In this document: positions 61,562 through 64,000 of the stretch, piece after piece
How the letters are laid out: the number at the start of each line of letters is the position of its first letter
How positions within the stretch are numbered: the stretch's first letter is position 1
Source: Desulfurivibrio alkaliphilus AHT 2
GTDB taxonomy: Bacteria; Desulfobacterota; Desulfobulbia; Desulfobulbales; Desulfurivibrionaceae
Length of the DNA stretch: 64,000 bases
Assembly: GCF_000092205.1 (NCBI RefSeq)
Contig: NC_014216.1
Location: forward strand, 1,178,001-1,242,000
Direction of reading: 5' to 3'
Translations under genes and position numbers: made by a program
Notes under the pieces: generated by a model
The model's input: only the letters and a program-made list of their open reading frames with translations
What the model was told of the DNA's origin: nothing
Databases searched by the model: none

Positions 61562-62284
61562 GTGAGCAGCGGTATCGACACCCATCACATTCTGGTTATC
61601 GACGACGACCCTTCTCTCCTATATCTTTGTGCCACCGTGCTCCTTAAGGAAGGCTACCAGGTTGACTATGCCTCCAACCAGGCGGAAGCCATGCAGGCCC
61701 TGGAGCAAAACAAATACGACCTGGTGATACTGGATCTCAATTTGCCGGATGGTGACGGCCTGGAAATTGGGCAGCGGTTGCAACAGCAAAGCATCCCCTT
61801 TCTGGTTATGACCATCCGCAGCCAACCGGCCGAACGGCTTCTCGGCTTTGAATCCGGCGCCGCCGATTATCTGATCAAACCCTTCTTGCCCCATGAGCTT
61901 ACCCATCGGGTGCGCCGTGTGCTGCCGCGCCTGGAAGAGCCTTCCCGGTTCCGGGAATACACATCCGTTCCACTGGGGCGCTGGCATTTTGACCTCAAGC
62001 GGCAGGTGCTGGTGGCCGAAGATGGCCGGGTGACCAAACTGACCGGCGGCGAATTCAAGCTGCTGGCCGCCCTGGCCACCGCGGACGGCCGGGTGATCAG
62101 CCGCGAGCAGTTAAGTATTTTGGTGGCCAGGGAGACGGGGGGAGGACACCAGCGAACGGTGGATGTACTGGTTTCGCGCCTGCGCAAGAAAATCGAAGAC
62201 AACCCCCGCCAGCCGGGAATAATCCTTACGGTAACCGGCGCCGGGTACCGCCTGGAAAAAAACGCAACACCTGCAACCCGGTAA
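61562..62284 (+). CDS. OmpR/PhoB-family response regulator
   Basis: A 240-residue regulator starting at GTG. The receiver domain (about 8-120) has VIDDDPSLL, phospho-acceptor Asp in LVILDLNLPDGDG, a Thr in VMTIRSQ, and Lys in DYLIKPFLPHE. The C-terminal winged helix (about 140-235) has KLTGGEFKLLAALATADGRV and RTVDVLVSRLRKKIEDNPRQ. It binds DNA. It is followed 35 bases later by an HPt protein, then a sensor 1.2 kb downstream, forming a phosphorelay cluster. Confidence 0.92.
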   Translation: MSSGIDTHHILVIDDDPSLLYLCATVLLKEGYQVDYASNQAEAMQALEQNKYDLVILDLNLPDGDGLEIGQRLQQQSIPFLVMTIRSQPAERLLGFESGAADYLIKPFLPHELTHRVRRVLPRLEEPSRFREYTSVPLGRWHFDLKRQVLVAEDGRVTKLTGGEFKLLAALATADGRVISREQLSILVARETGGGHQRTVDVLVSRLRKKIEDNPRQPGIILTVTGAGYRLEKNATPATR

Positions 62285-62319
62285 TCAAAACAGGGTTATC
62301 GTTAACCTGGTGCACAATT

Positions 62320-62721
62320 GTGACAAGAGAACAGAAGTTTGATGAAGAGATGCTGCAGAATTTTCAGCGCTGCCTGTCCCTCGATGAGTTGCAGGAATTC
62401 TTCCACCAGCACCGGCAAATGATGCAGCAGACAGAACAGCAGATCACCCAGGCGCTGGCCGACAACGACCTGCCGACCCTGGGCAAGGCCATCCATAAAA
62501 TCGTCGGCTCCGCCGCCACTCCCTGCTTCCCGATGGTTCACCGGCTGGCCCACTCCCTGGCGGAAGCCGCCCGGGGCAACCGGTTGGAGTTGGCCAGAGC
62601 CCTGGCTACAGAACTCCTGGCCGCCAGAACGGAAGCCTGGCAACTCCTGACCAGCCGCTACCCCCAACTCAACAAACCCGCCGCCGCTCAGCCAACCTCA
62701 TCCCAGCCCGCCCAACCATAA
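62320..62721 (+). CDS. Histidine phosphotransfer (HPt) protein
   Basis: A 133-residue helical protein. His in LGKAIHKIVGSAATPC matches the HPt signature (HxxKG-like, here HKIVG). The flanking helices are EEFFHQHRQMMQQTEQQITQ-type and VHRLAHSLAEAARGNRLELA. The C-terminus is Pro/Ala/Gln-rich. It should shuttle phosphate between a hybrid kinase and a receiver. GTG at 62320 is used as start; ATG at 62350 is possible. It follows the OmpR regulator. Confidence 0.8.
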   Translation: MTREQKFDEEMLQNFQRCLSLDELQEFFHQHRQMMQQTEQQITQALADNDLPTLGKAIHKIVGSAATPCFPMVHRLAHSLAEAARGNRLELARALATELLAARTEAWQLLTSRYPQLNKPAAAQPTSSQPAQP

Positions 62722-62727
62722 AAAAAC

Positions 62728-62761
62728 CGGCGCCGTACCGGTAACAAGCAGCAGGGCGCCG
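62728..62761 (-). terminator. Terminator downstream of the STAS gene
   Basis: On the minus strand CGGCGCC...GGCGCCG forms a 7-bp stem followed by GTTTTTTT, giving a U-tract for leftward transcripts. It can also act as a hairpin for the rightward HPt gene. Confidence 0.75.
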
Positions 62762-62767
62762 ATTTCT

Positions 62768-63178
62768 CTATTGCCGGGGTGATAACGCAAAAAGAGTGTC
62801 CAGCCGCAACTCCCGCAACAAGTGGTATATGGGACCGGGAATATTTGTCAGGTGAAAAACACCCCGATTGGCGGTGATTTTTTTATAGAGGGCCAAAATT
62901 GTGCCGATCCCGGCCCCTCCCAGATAATTCAAACCATCCAGGTCAATCACCACCTCCTGCCCCTGCTCCACGGGCAGGGAGGAGTTCAGGTGGCGCTGCA
63001 ACAACTCCGCCTCCCTGGTACCGATATCGCCACGCAGGGAAATCTCGATGCGGTTGTCCCGCCGCTGCACCGTGCAACACATTCTGCCCAGGCAGTCCCC
63101 CTGATGAGCAACGGCCCGGTTTCTCACCCCCCCTCCTGTACCCACTCGACTCGACTCCACTGTGTTCCTCACAGCCAT
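62768..63178 (-). CDS. STAS-domain protein (anti-sigma factor antagonist-like)
   Basis: A 136-residue protein. The STAS fold (about 40-136) has RIEISLRGDIGTREAELLQR, VVIDLDGLNYLGGAGIGTIL and GVFHLTNIPGPIYHLLRELR. In phosphorylatable SpoIIAA-type proteins the loop reads D-S-S-G; here it is L-G-G-A-G, so the Ser is absent. The start at 63178 (AAAGGGGTTTA before ATG) is preferred over 63199 and 63259. It is convergent with the HPt gene. Confidence 0.8.
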   Translation of the reverse strand: MAVRNTVESSRVGTGGGVRNRAVAHQGDCLGRMCCTVQRRDNRIEISLRGDIGTREAELLQRHLNSSLPVEQGQEVVIDLDGLNYLGGAGIGTILALYKKITANRGVFHLTNIPGPIYHLLRELRLDTLFALSPRQ

Positions 63179-63414
63179 TAAACCCCTTTGATGAATCATT
63201 TTTGTCAAGCGCCAAACACAAAGTAGTATGAACCGAATGCCCCAACAATCACCAGACATGGGTATTTACGGGCGAGCACCACCCCGCTCACCACCCCATA
63301 AAGCTCCCTAAAATCAAGCTTAAAGCGCGTAATCACCATCATCGGGCGCCGTTTTTTTTTCGTTAAAAAACACCGCTTTGGTTGATTTTACGTTAGATTG
63401 ACCGGCATTATATT

Positions 63415-63525
63415 ATGACAATACAAGAACAACAACCAAACTCTACAGCCTTGGGAGGGGAGGTTATGAAGAGATGGTTTTTCAACCAGATGGTCACCGC
63501 GTCTGACCCGGACCTGTTCTTATGA
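63415..63525 (+). CDS. Small ORF / possible leader peptide upstream of the sensor
   Basis: An ATG at 63415 gives a 36-residue frame; a second ATG at 63466 with GGGAGGGGAGGTT immediately upstream gives MKRWFFNQMVTASDPDLFL (19 residues). The stop TGA overlaps the sensor ATG (ATGA), so translation would be coupled. No family is recognised. The very strong ribosome site argues that the short form is translated. Confidence 0.45.
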   Translation: MTIQEQQPNSTALGGEVMKRWFFNQMVTASDPDLFL

Positions 63526-64000
63526 TCGGCAGGCTTAACCGGTTTCACCGCCACAGCAGGATTGCCGGCCGCCTGGTCCTGCTGACCGCTCTTTCCCTGA
63601 CTGTTTTTGCCCTGATTACGATACCGGTTATTCTGGCAATGGAGCGTCAAACCAGCCTGCAGTACAGTCGCGACCAGGCTCGACTGCTGAGCAAGTTGAT
63701 TGGCGCCCGCTGCCTGCCCGAATGCCAGTGCCGGCAGCACTGCCTGACAGCGTCTAACCTTGCCACCCGGCTGGACCACCACCCCCAGGTGCTTTTTGCC
63801 CGCCTTTACGACCACAAACACCAAAAAACAATGCAGTACCAAACAGACGACTATAACCAAGAGCAATACCCGCCACCAACCGAATTCAACCAGCATCTGT
63901 CCTTCTCCCAGGGTCATGCCATTATCGGCCAACCCCTGTTCAGCGGCGATGATTACCTGGGCTTTGTCAAACTGGTTCTAGACCTGAGGGAATTTAACCG
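63522..64000 (+). CDS. Membrane sensor protein, N-terminal part (runs off the window)
   Basis: An open frame of 159 codons to the window end. It has a short basic cytoplasmic start, TM helix (about 18-40; LVLLTALSLTVFALITIPVI), then a periplasmic domain with Cys cluster RCLPECQCRQHC (C-x3-C-x-C-x3-C, about 66-75) and a Cache-like segment GYAIIGQPLF-type (here GHAIIGQPLFSGDDYLGFVK). Position after OmpR regulator and HPt suggests a (hybrid) histidine kinase, but no kinase domain is visible yet. The four Cys could bind metal or sense redox state. Confidence 0.7.
   Translation, partial: MIGRLNRFHRHSRIAGRLVLLTALSLTVFALITIPVILAMERQTSLQYSRDQARLLSKLIGARCLPECQCRQHCLTASNLATRLDHHPQVLFARLYDHKHQKTMQYQTDDYNQEQYPPPTEFNQHLSFSQGHAIIGQPLFSGDDYLGFVKLVLDLREFN

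Noticed and set aside
1-64000. CRISPR arrays, tRNA or rRNA genes
   Set aside because: No regularly spaced short direct repeats and no recognisable tRNA cloverleaf or rRNA segment were noticed on reading; this is by eye and short tRNAs could be missed.

Overview
The window looks like the chromosome of a Desulfobacterota (former Deltaproteobacteria) bacterium, most plausibly a relative of Desulfurivibrio or the Desulfobulbales. This is inference from gene content: GC-rich housekeeping genes, rubredoxin-type iron proteins, a DsrE-like protein, an 8-Cys ferredoxin protein, an xerC-hslV-hslU operon and an xseB-ispA-dxs operon. No rRNA, tRNA or CRISPR array was recognised.

Layout. 1-9.2 kb is mostly core: glucokinase end, 6-phosphogluconolactonase, a NUDIX hydrolase, HrpB, a NikK/NikL-like secreted pair and RhlE. 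9.6-15.4 kb holds a PEP-CTERM protein, a REP-associated (Y1) transposase unit, a hybrid histidine kinase, and a TetR regulator with a DsrE-like gene that share a matched pair of operators. 15.4-40 kb is an accessory and defence island. It holds a type I restriction-modification system (hsdR separated from hsdS and hsdM by ATPase genes and a toxin-antitoxin pair), a Toprim-domain protein, an IS21-family element splitting an ATPase gene, an IS256-family element splitting a helicase gene, a reverse transcriptase, and a graveyard of fic, PIN-toxin and antitoxin remnants. 40-64 kb returns to core and metabolic genes: two rubredoxin-like proteins, patatin lipase, OmpV-like porin, GH5 glycosidase, CheR, YjbQ, HslUV, XerC, XseB, IspA, Dxs, Skp, Pal and glycogen phosphorylase, then a signalling cluster (receiver, PPDK regulator, GAF-GGDEF-PilZ cyclase, OmpR regulator, HPt, STAS, and a sensor running off the end).

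The most striking find is at 34.8-36.4 kb: a DRT2-like antiviral reverse transcriptase preceded by a region that looks like the template RNA for a concatemeric 'neo' gene. A 129-nt unit (36196-36324) bounded by TGT/TGT (ACA/ACA in the RNA) has no stop in one frame. If joined head to tail it creates TTGACA-17 nt-TATACT across the junction, followed by GGAGGA and ATG, and the frame stays open through each repeat. Neither the promoter nor the endless frame exists in the chromosome as it stands.

Other structure: a dispersed family of about 108-bp imperfect palindromes (five copies, two subfamilies with compensatory stem changes); a MITE derived from the Y1 transposase unit; both insertion-sequence disruptions can be reversed in silico to intact reading frames (458 and 474 codons); and a fic duplication with a deletion between 12-bp direct repeats.
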